Shown piece after piece: positions 6,791-14,505 of a DNA stretch of 18,134 bases. Position 1 is the stretch's first letter, and every line of letters begins with the position of its first letter. Source of the stretch: Panacagrimonas sp041635265 (GTDB lineage: Bacteria; Pseudomonadota; Gammaproteobacteria; Nevskiales; Nevskiaceae); the NCBI GenBank assembly GCA_041635265.1, contig JBFJJV010000056.1, positions 1 through 18,134 of the forward strand, in the 5' to 3' direction. The notes under the pieces are model-generated. The model searched no databases. It was not told the origin of the DNA and worked only from the letters and a program-made list of their open reading frames with translations. A program made the translations under genes and the position numbers.

Positions 6791-8974
6791 TCAGCCTTTT
6801 TTCTGCTCGCCCTCGATATGTGTTGGAAAGCCGCAGATCGCCCGTGACGCAGCCATGCCCGACGCCACTGTTGATTCGACGCAACCTGCGTTGAGCACAG
6901 GATTGAGCGTCCAGTCGCCGGCCAGATAAAGATTTGCAAACTCCTGACTGTGCGGCGGCAAGCGAGAGGCTGTGGTGCCGGCCAGCGACAAGGTGTAGCG
7001 CTCGCTGGCGTCAATATTGGCCCGAAAGTACTGTTGTTCAAACGGATCGCCGGCCTGATTCGCATGCAGCGCTTCCGCGGCAATGCCGTAGCGGCTGCGT
7101 GGATCCGCCACTTTGGGCCAGAGGACAGGCCCTGCATTACTCAGCCAGCGCCGCGCCGTCTTCTGGACACGGGCATGCTCTCTGGCTGGATATTCATGGT
7201 CATCGCCTGGGGGCTGATGCGGATCATCCCTCATCTGTCCGCACAAATAGGCAAGCGACATGGGTCCGGCTGTGCCCCAGTCTTCATTCGCGAGTAACTG
7301 GGTCATATCGCACCAGGTATTGAAGGGCTGGAGATAGCCCCCCAACAAGGGAGCGGCGAGACCTTCCGACGCTGCGAGGCGCATGCGATCCGGTACGCGC
7401 CATCCCATCTCAGCAGGCGTTTTTCTCATCCACAGCTGCATGGCCTGGGTGCGCGTGGTTTGGACGCGCGCTTCTCCTAGAAACATTTTCTTCCAGGCCT
7501 CCGAGCGGGCGATCAAGGCGCTGGAAATGGTTTCCTGTCCGGCGGGTGGGATGGCGTTGACCACCAGATCGAAATCCTTGCCGCGACGAAGCTTCCGGCT
7601 GCCGGCCCCGGGCCAGGCGGTCCATCCGGATTCCAAGTTATAGGGCTGACCGGGGTTATTAGGATCCTGCTTGAGCTTGTTGCCGTTAATGATCTGGCTG
7701 AAGTCGGGCGTGGAGGGCCAAGTGTCATAGGCACCGACCCGCTTGAGCGGCGCGTAGCCGCCCGCCGCCTTGACCGCGGCTTTCAGGCGCACCTGCCGGC
7801 TCATGTCGATCTGTTCGATCAGCCCATTGGCATCGGGCCAGATCTTGTCAACGCGATGAAAGAACTCGAACTTGACGCCGCGGGCTTTGAGCAGGCCGTA
7901 CATAGGGACAAAGAGGGTGTCCCCCATCCCTGACTCCATCTTGTACATAAATGCGCCGTCGTAACCCGACAGCGCCAGAAGCAGAACCCGCGCGGCAGTC
8001 CCCGCCGCAATATTTGGTTGTTGCTCATCCCCTCCTGCGTACGCGAACATCAGGTCATTGAGCACACGCGTGAAGTTGGAGTTGAGGGTGTGCTCGGCGT
8101 CCGCTCCGTGGCGTTTGAGCCACTGCCGAAATTCCAGATGATCGACCGATTCGAATCCGCGATGCATCAGGCTGTCGCGCAAAATGCCGATTCCGGTCGT
8201 CGCCAGTAGATCGGTCATGATGAAAATTCGCCGCGCCCGGACTCGGCTGCCGATCTTTTTGCGCAAGACTTCGCGCGAGGTGTTGCGGAATAGTTCCAGC
8301 GTAGCGGCCAGACCCAGCTCCAACGAGGGATTTCGCTTCAGGGGGTCTTCTGGCAGCAGCCCGGCTGCTTTGTGAACGGTTCTCAGGAAGTTTCGTCGCA
8401 GCTTGCGCTCGCCGCGCCACAGCAATTGAGTGGCCCAATCGGGTAAGCCGAATCGCTCCAGAAAATCTTCTATTTCGTTGTCGTCGCCAAAGCGGCCCTC
8501 GAAAAAGTTCATCCCTGCCTGCAAGGCTTCCAGAAACATGCCCCAGTCGCTGGGATGCTGGCCACGCCCCGGTTCGCGATCGTTGCGGGCAAATAGGATG
8601 GGCCATTGCTCCAGACCATCGGGTCCGTTGTCTCCAAGAACGACCAGGGAGTGCGGGTGAAACGCTTCGCGCCAGTCCTGATAGGTCGCAGGTTTGGGCT
8701 CTGGAGTTTCCCTCAGAGATTCCAGAACCTGGCGATAAGTTCTGAAGGCATTTTCATAGGATCCGAACCAGATATGCAGGCCATGCTCTTCAATGCGCTG
8801 GCCAAGACCCTCCCCCTGATTGCGGCCACTGGCGCCTTTGCCCCCCAGACGCCAGCCCTGTTGATAGATCGTGATCTCATATTTTTCTGATGCCTGCGGC
8901 GATTCGCTCAACCAGTAGGCGGTCGTCAGTGCGCCCAGGCCGCCACCCAGAATCGCTACTTTCTGCTTGTCCAT
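6791..8974 (-). CDS. large FAD-dependent phytoene-desaturase-like oxidoreductase (727 aa)
   Basis: The N-terminus reads KVAILGGGLGALTTAYWL (residues 5-22), an FAD-binding Rossmann turn, then GWRLGGKGASGRN (40-52) and RIEEHGLHIWFGSYENAF (60-77), the counterpart of the 'GEHGFRFFPSFY' block in the neighbouring flavoprotein. The C-terminal FAD segment is NLYLAGDWTLNPVLNAGCVE (681-700) followed by STVASGMAASRAI. It is about 180 residues longer than the 548-aa neighbour; the extra length is in the middle (roughly 100-330 and 410-470). The family occurs in several phyla as an uncharacterised NAD(P)/FAD-binding protein; I know no proven reaction. The start is the ATG at 8974, preceded by GGGAGAG at a 5-base spacing. 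A frame-open ATG at 9046 would add 24 residues with no match to the FAD fold and was not chosen. It is convergent with the first flavoprotein and divergent from the fatty acyl reductase gene. Confidence 0.86.
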   Translation of the reverse strand: MDKQKVAILGGGLGALTTAYWLSESPQASEKYEITIYQQGWRLGGKGASGRNQGEGLGQRIEEHGLHIWFGSYENAFRTYRQVLESLRETPEPKPATYQDWREAFHPHSLVVLGDNGPDGLEQWPILFARNDREPGRGQHPSDWGMFLEALQAGMNFFEGRFGDDNEIEDFLERFGLPDWATQLLWRGERKLRRNFLRTVHKAAGLLPEDPLKRNPSLELGLAATLELFRNTSREVLRKKIGSRVRARRIFIMTDLLATTGIGILRDSLMHRGFESVDHLEFRQWLKRHGADAEHTLNSNFTRVLNDLMFAYAGGDEQQPNIAAGTAARVLLLALSGYDGAFMYKMESGMGDTLFVPMYGLLKARGVKFEFFHRVDKIWPDANGLIEQIDMSRQVRLKAAVKAAGGYAPLKRVGAYDTWPSTPDFSQIINGNKLKQDPNNPGQPYNLESGWTAWPGAGSRKLRRGKDFDLVVNAIPPAGQETISSALIARSEAWKKMFLGEARVQTTRTQAMQLWMRKTPAEMGWRVPDRMRLAASEGLAAPLLGGYLQPFNTWCDMTQLLANEDWGTAGPMSLAYLCGQMRDDPHQPPGDDHEYPAREHARVQKTARRWLSNAGPVLWPKVADPRSRYGIAAEALHANQAGDPFEQQYFRANIDASERYTLSLAGTTASRLPPHSQEFANLYLAGDWTLNPVLNAGCVESTVASGMAASRAICGFPTHIEGEQKKG

Positions 8975-9123
8975 CGCCGCTCTCCCATCACTTCCTTCCC
9001 TCCGGATGTGTCCAATGACGTGCAGATACGCTTTCAACGAACGCATTGTGCATCGGCGGCACAGCCAATGCAGTCTGCCGTCTGATCACTACACTGCCTG
9101 CAACTTTAACGCGGAGATTTGCT
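8975..9123. promoter_or_regulatory. divergent intergenic region between the large flavoprotein and fatty acyl reductase genes
   Basis: A 149-bp region with the two start codons facing away from each other. It contains a short inverted repeat TGTGC-N7-GCACA (9047-9063), which resembles but does not fit a CRP site (wrong bases and a 7-bp spacer). No convincing sigma-70 pair was found in either direction; TACACT at about 9091-9096 is a weak plus-strand -10 candidate. GGAG at 9112-9115 is the ribosome binding site of the reductase gene. Confidence 0.4.
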
Positions 9124-11106
9124 ATGAACTACTTCGTCACCGGTGCCACAGGGTTTATTGGAAAGTTTCTGCTGGAGCGGCTATTGGCACGCGAAGATGC
9201 CAAGGTATACGTTCTGGTGCGCGAATCATCCCAGGATAAATTCAAGGCCATGACCGAGCGTTATGGCAGCGATGCCGCGCGGCTGAATATCGTCTCCGGT
9301 GATATCACAGTGCCGGGCCTGATCTCTGCGGCAGATTTCCAGAAGCTCAGAGGTCGTATCGATCATCTGTTTCATCTGGCTGCCGTGTATGACATGAATA
9401 TGGATGATGCCACTGCAGACAAGGTCAACAATCAGGGCACGCGCAACGTTGTTGCATTCGCCAATGATCTAGGCGGCGAGCTTGTGTTGCATCACACCTC
9501 CAGTGTTGCCGTGGCTGGTGGAAATTTCTCGGGGAAGTTCACCGAGAAAATGTTTGATCAGGGACAGAGCATTTCTCACCCCTACTACCGCACCAAGTTC
9601 CAGAGCGAAGCCATTGTCCGTAACGAGTCCGTCGTGCCCTTTCGGATTTACCGGCCCGGCGTGGTGGTCGGTCATTCGCAAACGGGCGAGATGGACAAGA
9701 TCGACGGCCCTTACTATTTCGCAAAAGCGATCCAGCAAATCAGTTATCGCGTGCCCAGATGGCTGCCACTTCTGGGAATCGAGGGCGGCAAAGTGGCGCT
9801 GGCACCAGTGGATTACGTCGCCGACGCCATGGATGCCATTGCCCACAAACCGGGGCTCGACGGCAAGTGTTTTCATTTGATGCAGCCTAATTCGCCCAGC
9901 GTGGGCGATTTGCTTCAGTACTTTCTTGAGGCGGCCCACGGACCTGAGTTTGCCAAGCGTTTAGAGTTGCCAGCGATGCCCGAGTCTCTGAAGTCACTGT
10001 CATCGAGGTTGCAGAAAATGACCCCGGCAAAACTCAAGCAAGGACTTGCGCGCGCCATTGGCGTTCCTCCTTCCGTTCTTGGATACGCCTTTAATCAGGC
10101 GATATTTGATGATCGGCAGGCGCGCGCTGCACTCAAAGGCACTGAAGTGCGCTGCCCGGATATCCGCGATTATGTGGATATCCTCTGGCGCTACTGGGAG
10201 CTCTTTCTGGATGTGAAGGTCAAGGTCAGCAAGCTTCAGATGCAGAAGCTGAGCGGCAAAATTGTGCTGGTCACCGGGGCATCCTCCGGCATTGGGTTCA
10301 CGACTGCCAAGAAGCTCGCCGCCGCCGGGGCCAAGGTCATTCTGGTGGCGCGTACGCGCGACAAGCTCGAAGAAACAAAGACAATTATCGAGAAAGTCGG
10401 GGGGGAAGCACACGTCTATCCCTGCGACTTGTCGAATATGGAAGATATTGATCGCATGGCCATGGAAGTGCTGCGTGATTTCGGGCACGTCGACATTCTC
10501 ATCAACAATGCAGGGCGCTCCATTCGTCGTGCCGTGATGGAATCCTATTATCGTTTCCACGATTTCGAGCGCACGATGCAGCTCAATTATTTTGGCTGTG
10601 TCCGGCTGATCATGGCCTTGCTGCCCGGCATGGCCAAACGCCGGAGCGGCCACATCGTGAACATCAGTTCGATCGGCGTTCTTGCCAATGCCGCCAGATT
10701 CTCAGCCTACGTCGCCAGCAAGGCCGCATTGGACGCATTTACTCGCTGCCTGTCGGCAGAGATTCGAGGGCGCAATATTCACACCACTGCGATCTACATG
10801 CCGCTGGTGCGCACCCCGATGATCGCGCCCACCAAGATGTATGACTACGTCCCCACCTGGAGTCCCGACGACGCCGCCAATACGGTCATCCGTTCTCTGG
10901 TGGAACGACCGAAGTCGGTCGCGACCCCGCTGGGGACGGCCGCAGCGCTGAGTTATGCGATGTGGCCCAAAATGAATGATTACGTTCTGTCCAAGGGCTT
11001 CCACTTGTTTCCCTCGTCTTCGGCCGCCAAGGGGCGCAAGGAAGGAAAGAAACCGAGCCTGGAGGAGATGGTCTTTGCCAATGTGTTCAAGGGCGGGCAC
11101 TGGTAA
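9124..11106 (+). CDS. two-domain alcohol-forming fatty acyl-CoA reductase (Marinobacter type)
   Basis: The 660-residue protein contains two SDR-fold domains. The N-terminal extended-SDR domain has TGATGFIG (6-13), SS at 126-127 and YYRTK (Y154, K158). The C-terminal classical SDR domain has TGASSGIG (384-391), NNAGRSIRR (461-469), NISSIG (513-518) and YVASK (Y529, K533), and ends in GGHW. Length, domain order and many blocks (for example EMDKIDGPYYF, FHDFERTMQLNYFG, FSAYVASK, MPLVRTPMIAPTK) match from memory the Marinobacter fatty acyl-CoA reductase that reduces long-chain acyl-CoA through aldehyde to fatty alcohol with NADPH, for wax ester synthesis. The start is the ATG at 9124 with GGAG 8 bases upstream; an earlier in-frame ATG at 9046 would add 26 unrelated residues. 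No wax ester synthase (WS/DGAT) gene is in the window. Confidence 0.93.
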   Translation: MNYFVTGATGFIGKFLLERLLAREDAKVYVLVRESSQDKFKAMTERYGSDAARLNIVSGDITVPGLISAADFQKLRGRIDHLFHLAAVYDMNMDDATADKVNNQGTRNVVAFANDLGGELVLHHTSSVAVAGGNFSGKFTEKMFDQGQSISHPYYRTKFQSEAIVRNESVVPFRIYRPGVVVGHSQTGEMDKIDGPYYFAKAIQQISYRVPRWLPLLGIEGGKVALAPVDYVADAMDAIAHKPGLDGKCFHLMQPNSPSVGDLLQYFLEAAHGPEFAKRLELPAMPESLKSLSSRLQKMTPAKLKQGLARAIGVPPSVLGYAFNQAIFDDRQARAALKGTEVRCPDIRDYVDILWRYWELFLDVKVKVSKLQMQKLSGKIVLVTGASSGIGFTTAKKLAAAGAKVILVARTRDKLEETKTIIEKVGGEAHVYPCDLSNMEDIDRMAMEVLRDFGHVDILINNAGRSIRRAVMESYYRFHDFERTMQLNYFGCVRLIMALLPGMAKRRSGHIVNISSIGVLANAARFSAYVASKAALDAFTRCLSAEIRGRNIHTTAIYMPLVRTPMIAPTKMYDYVPTWSPDDAANTVIRSLVERPKSVATPLGTAAALSYAMWPKMNDYVLSKGFHLFPSSSAAKGRKEGKKPSLEEMVFANVFKGGHW

Positions 11107-11137
11107 GCCCAATTTGCAGGGGAATTTCGGATTCAGC

Positions 11138-11154
11138 ACAGGTTCGGCACCTGT
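11138..11154 (+). terminator. weak hairpin after the fatty acyl reductase gene
   Basis: ACAGGT and ACCTGT form a 6-bp stem with a TCGGC loop, followed by TGTTTAAT. It lies 31 bp past the reductase stop and 16 bp before the next start. The T-rich tail is short, so at most a weak or attenuating terminator. Confidence 0.3.
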
Positions 11155-11170
11155 TGTTTAATCTCCCGCA

Positions 11171-12205
11171 ATGACTGAATCGATGTCGGCGGACGGCGGC
11201 CGTTTGTTGCGCTGGGTAGACCGTATACGTGGGCTGCATCTGCGCATGCCCTGGTTGTTGCCACTGCTGAGTTTTTCCCTTGGCTGGTTCGGTTTCTTCC
11301 TGTTTCAGCGCGGTGAAAGCCTAGCCCGGGCTGTCGCCCTCATCGCCTTGCTCGGTTGGCCCTGGCTGATTGCGGAAAATATGCTGGGGCGCATTCTGGT
11401 CCAGCGATCTGGTGGGCGTCTGAGCATCAATGCCGTGCGCTTCGTGACACAGCAGATCCAGCAGGAAATCCTATTTTTCGCCTTGCCCTTTTTGATCGGT
11501 GCCACTCAGCTGCATCCAGGGCACCTCATTTTCTCGGCAACGGCCGTCGTGGTCGCCATCGTGATCACGATCGACCCGATCTACCTGCGCAGAATCGCCA
11601 GTCATCGAGGACTGTCGACGGTGTTACACGGTTACTGCACCTTTATCGCTTCGCTGGTTGTGCTCCCCGTCGCCCTGCACATGCCACTGGGCAAGGCCTT
11701 GCCTCTGTCAGTGGCGATTACCGCGCTGACCTTGTTGGCGGGCCTGCCTCGAATGCTGCTTTCTGTCGAAGGATGGCGACGACGCGTCTTCGGGACCCTG
11801 GTGCTTTTTTTCGGTTTCGCCCTGCTATGGAACTGCATTCAGTGGATTCCCGCCGCTGGTTTCTGGGTTCGGGACGCGCGCACCAGCACACAGATTGTGG
11901 GCCTTCAGCCCGGCAAGGCAGTCAAGCAGTTTGATCTGGCCAGTTTGAACGCCAATGGCATGGTTGCATTTGTTGCGGTCAGGGCCCCCACGGGCTTATC
12001 GCAGGATGTTGTATTCGAGTGGCGCCATCGAGGCAAGGTGACGGATCGAATCTCTGCTGAGATCTCTGGTGGTCGCCAGGAAGGCTTCCGCACTTATAGC
12101 CGGAAACGGAAATTTCCAGCCGATCCGCGAGGCCGCTGGTGGGTTGATCTGAAAACGCCGCAGGGCCAGGTCATCGCTCGACTGCGATTTACAGTGACTG
12201 ACTGA
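11171..12205 (+). CDS. DUF5924/DUF2914 multi-pass membrane protein
   Basis: The 344-residue protein has about seven hydrophobic segments (roughly residues 27-45, 52-72, 100-115, 117-135, 150-169, 174-192 and 206-225), then a soluble C-terminal domain. That domain (about 275-342) reads FEWRHRGKVTDRISAEISGG, then RQEGFRTYS and GRWWVDLKTPQGQVIARLRF. The pattern 'W.h.G...d.I...i.ggR..GfRtyS.k....G.W.Vd..t..Gq...r..F' is the DUF2914 signature, and the membrane part corresponds to DUF5924, a pairing found in gammaproteobacteria. Function unknown; the C-terminal domain would be periplasmic or membrane-surface bound. The start is uncertain: neither the ATG at 11171 nor the in-frame ATG at 11183 has a clear ribosome binding site. 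It follows the acyl reductase by 64 bp on the same strand and may be co-transcribed through a weak hairpin. Confidence 0.83.
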   Translation: MTESMSADGGRLLRWVDRIRGLHLRMPWLLPLLSFSLGWFGFFLFQRGESLARAVALIALLGWPWLIAENMLGRILVQRSGGRLSINAVRFVTQQIQQEILFFALPFLIGATQLHPGHLIFSATAVVVAIVITIDPIYLRRIASHRGLSTVLHGYCTFIASLVVLPVALHMPLGKALPLSVAITALTLLAGLPRMLLSVEGWRRRVFGTLVLFFGFALLWNCIQWIPAAGFWVRDARTSTQIVGLQPGKAVKQFDLASLNANGMVAFVAVRAPTGLSQDVVFEWRHRGKVTDRISAEISGGRQEGFRTYSRKRKFPADPRGRWWVDLKTPQGQVIARLRFTVTD

Positions 12206-12229
12206 GGGCTGCAGGGATTGGCGCGAGCA

Positions 12230-12263
12230 CAAATTCTTGCGGGAATTTGGTTGTGGGCTTTTT
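12230..12263 (+). terminator. putative terminator of the DUF5924/DUF2914 gene
   Basis: CAAATTC (12230-12236) and GAATTTG (12243-12249) form a 7-bp stem with a TTGCGG loop. A T-run, TTTTT (12259-12263), follows after 9 bases. The stem is AT-rich and the T-run is displaced, so it is not a strong intrinsic terminator, but it lies in the 98-bp gap (12206-12303) between convergent genes, where one is expected. Confidence 0.42.
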
Positions 12264-12293
12264 ATTGAACTCTGCGCCGGGATCAGTCGCGCC

Positions 12294-12328
12294 GAAAAAA
12301 ATCTCAGTTCAAGGCGGTCGGCACCGCC
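12294..12328 (-). terminator. putative terminator overlapping the 3' end of apaG
   Basis: On the minus strand GGCGGT-GCCG-ACCGCC (12328-12313) is a GC-rich 6-bp hairpin with a 4-base loop inside the last codons of apaG. The stop codon and a run of seven T's (12301-12294) follow, 11 bases past the stem. That distance is long for a classical intrinsic terminator. Confidence 0.35.
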
Positions 12329-12690
12329 AGTCGAAACGGCGCAATCACGGCGTCAAACTTGGTGCCGTCCTCACTGCGCACCATATTGAACTCGCCGTGC
12401 ATGGTGCCGACCTGAGTGTTTAGCGGGCATGCACTGGTGTATTCGAATGCCTCGCCCGGGGCGAGTGTCGGCTGATGTCCGACAACGCCGGGACCGCGGA
12501 CTTCATCGACTTTGCCTTCGCCGTTGGTAATGACCCAGTGTCGGGACAGTAGTTGAACCGGCGCAGTCCCTTCGTTGATGACCGTGATGTGATACGAAAA
12601 AAAGTACTGATCGTTCTCCGGATCAGACTGTTCGGCGACGTAACTGGGCTGCGCAATCACGCGCACGCCCTGGGTCAGGGTATTGGACAT
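12304..12690 (-). CDS. apaG: ApaG protein
   Basis: At 128 residues it has the usual length of ApaG (about 125). Visible hallmarks are YFFSYHITVINEGTAPVQLL (residues 29-48), SRHWVITNGEGKVDEVRGPG (49-68), VVGHQPTLAPGEAFEYTSAC (69-88) and GTMHGEF, the conserved fibronectin-III-like beta sandwich. ApaG is a small cytoplasmic protein; it is often annotated as linked to Co2+/Mg2+ efflux, but its biochemical role is not settled. In many gammaproteobacteria apaG sits in a ksgA-apaG-apaH run. Here it is the last gene of a dnaE2 / YdbH-like / apaG series, 30 bp after the YdbH-like stop, and no apaH follows. No strong ribosome binding site is seen; AGG about 13 bases upstream of the ATG is the nearest. 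Confidence 0.94.
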   Translation of the reverse strand: MSNTLTQGVRVIAQPSYVAEQSDPENDQYFFSYHITVINEGTAPVQLLSRHWVITNGEGKVDEVRGPGVVGHQPTLAPGEAFEYTSACPLNTQVGTMHGEFNMVRSEDGTKFDAVIAPFRLAVPTALN

Positions 12691-12720
12691 GCGGCTATTG
12701 TACCTGTGCCGATTCGATGA

Positions 12721-14466
12721 TTACTGTAAGCGGGGCGGGCCATTTTGCTGAATGCTGGCCAGCTGTCTGACAAAGGTACTCCAATCCACCGCCCGGCTGT
12801 ATCCGACGACGTCGATTCTGGGGAGGTGCTTACCCTGGACCAGTACATAGCCGCCGTCATCGGTCGGCTCAATGCCGCCCATCTGACAAATGCCGTTGCT
12901 GAGTGTGCAGGTCCAGCCGATACGGGCGTAGGCAAAATCGTCGAAAAAACGCAGTACGCCACGAGACAGGAGGCCGCTGGGGCCACCGCCAATCGAGGAG
13001 ATATTGTCGATCGCCCTCTGCGAGATGCGATGCGCCGAGCGATCATTCGCCGGCGTGGAAATGCGCGCGCTGAAAGCCACCGGCTTCCATTTGAGCAGAC
13101 GCAAGTCCTGCACATCGCCTTCAATCCGCCCCTCGATGCGGCCAAAAGAGAAGGCACTGGTCAGGGCTGCCAGATCCAGCTGGCGCAGTCGGATATCCGA
13201 TGAGATGCGCGGGACGCGTCCGAACGCATCGAGCACGCGCAGCCGGTCAACCGAGATCTCGCCGCCAAATGCTTGCGCCGTCAGCGTGCCGTCGAGTTTG
13301 ATTTCGCCCTTGTCCAGTGTCAGGCCGGGCAGGGAGCCGGACAACTTTCCACCGAACTCGGGCCATCCCATGACGCGGCAGAGCTGGGCCAGGTCAATCG
13401 GTTCGATCCGGGCATTGAGGGCCGCAGCCAGAGCGGGCCGACCGACATCGCTCATTTGGAAGTCTTGAATATGCACAACGCCGCCTGCCACCGGAACACG
13501 CAGTGGCGAAAGCAACTCAAGGCTTCGATCATGCGTGCGGAAGTGCATGTTCGCCGCCTCAAGATCGAGCTTGGCGAATCGCGCGCTGTCCCAGCGCAGC
13601 CGAGACTCCGGGGCGGGGCCCGCCACGCGCCAATTCAGCGTTCCGGTCAAACCCTGGATTTCGATATCACTTCGACTGGAGTGGATGCTTGTCGGGTCAA
13701 GATCCAGATCGAGCCAGGTCGGCACGCCGGCCGTGACCTTGATCTGAGCCTTGGCGTGACCCTCGAGCTTGACCTGTTCCAGCGCCGAGCCAATCAGATA
13801 GGGCTGCACATAGGTTTGAAAAGCCTCAGAAAGCATCAGCTCGTGAATGCTGAACTCGGCATCTGGCGCACTGCCAGGTTCTAAGCGCAGGCTGCCGCGT
13901 GCCTTCATGACGCCCCGTTGTTCAAGGTCAATATTGCGAACGTTGATGATCTGGTTCTTGGTGTTGAGATCCAGCTGTGCCTTGAGTTGTAGTGGCGTTT
14001 TTGAGAAGTCGACAAACACGGGTTCGACGTAGACCTGGCCTGCAGGCAGTTTAGCCTCGATGCGCAAGCGCCAGTGATGGTCGGTCTGTTCCAATTCAAA
14101 ACTGAGGGACAGCTGCAGTTCCTCGCTGGCGTAACGTCCGCTGGCGTCGCTCCAACTCAATGCCTTGAGTCCGGTTCTGCCATTGATTTTCACCTTGCCG
14201 CTGCTCGCTTGCTGTGCGGAAAAGGAAACATCGATGGGCAGTTTCTGATAGCTGCCGCCTGCCCGTCCCTGTGTGCAGGCCCAGCCGCTGTCGCTGGCTT
14301 TCAGCACACAGGATAGTTGTGCATTCTTGATGGCCTGCGGCAGGCTGGGGTGCTCTATCGAGCCGGCCTGAATATCGATGTTGAGCGCAAAGGCCTGATC
14401 GCACAGCGTCAGGCCCAGGCAGCAGAGCAGAATTCCTTTGCGCAAAAGCATGGGGCATCGTCGCAT
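12721..14466 (-). CDS. exported YdbH/AsmA-like protein
   Basis: A 581-residue protein. The first 27 residues look like a Sec signal peptide: basic start MRRCPMLLRK, hydrophobic core and an AFA cleavage site before LNIDI. The LTLC motif does not fit a lipobox. The body is rich in alternating beta strands with no further membrane segment, as in the AsmA/TamB/YdbH repeating-groove proteins that bridge inner and outer membranes. The C-terminal region (about 440-570) has GRIEGRIEGDVQDLRLL, ISQRAIDNISSIGG, then a Cys pair in WTCTLSNGICQMGG, and LPRIDVVGYSR, which I associate with the YdbH-type C-terminal domain. It is shorter than E. coli YdbH (about 880 residues), and the usual partners ynbE and ydbL are absent. 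The only strong Shine-Dalgarno (AAGGAG) is 20 bases from the ATG, so the start is not certain; the ATG at 14451 is an alternative. It begins 39 bp after dnaE2. Confidence 0.72.
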   Translation of the reverse strand: MRRCPMLLRKGILLCCLGLTLCDQAFALNIDIQAGSIEHPSLPQAIKNAQLSCVLKASDSGWACTQGRAGGSYQKLPIDVSFSAQQASSGKVKINGRTGLKALSWSDASGRYASEELQLSLSFELEQTDHHWRLRIEAKLPAGQVYVEPVFVDFSKTPLQLKAQLDLNTKNQIINVRNIDLEQRGVMKARGSLRLEPGSAPDAEFSIHELMLSEAFQTYVQPYLIGSALEQVKLEGHAKAQIKVTAGVPTWLDLDLDPTSIHSSRSDIEIQGLTGTLNWRVAGPAPESRLRWDSARFAKLDLEAANMHFRTHDRSLELLSPLRVPVAGGVVHIQDFQMSDVGRPALAAALNARIEPIDLAQLCRVMGWPEFGGKLSGSLPGLTLDKGEIKLDGTLTAQAFGGEISVDRLRVLDAFGRVPRISSDIRLRQLDLAALTSAFSFGRIEGRIEGDVQDLRLLKWKPVAFSARISTPANDRSAHRISQRAIDNISSIGGGPSGLLSRGVLRFFDDFAYARIGWTCTLSNGICQMGGIEPTDDGGYVLVQGKHLPRIDVVGYSRAVDWSTFVRQLASIQQNGPPRLQ

Positions 14467-14505
14467 GTTGGTGAGCTGACTGACATCTCCTTGTCGGCAG
14501 TCGGC

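Noticed and set aside
9047..9063. TGTGC-N7-GCACA as a CRP (cAMP receptor) site that would link the cyclase to the lipid genes
   Set aside because: CRP half-sites are TGTGA and TCACA with a 6-bp spacer; here both bases and spacing differ. No good CRP site was found in any intergenic region.
8975..9123. Upstream in-frame ATG codons at 9046 for both the large flavoprotein and the acyl reductase
   Set aside because: These would make the two divergent genes abut head to head. The extra residues do not belong to either fold, and both genes have good ribosome binding sites at the inner starts (8974 and 9124).
10000..10653. Minus-strand open frame of 217 codons inside the acyl reductase gene
   Set aside because: It lies opposite conserved SDR motifs and has no recognisable product; it is a by-product of codon bias.
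14388..14405. Lipoprotein signal (lipobox) in the YdbH-like protein
   Set aside because: The Cys near the cleavage region is preceded by L-T-L and not by the required small residue at -1; an AFA signal peptidase I site fits better.
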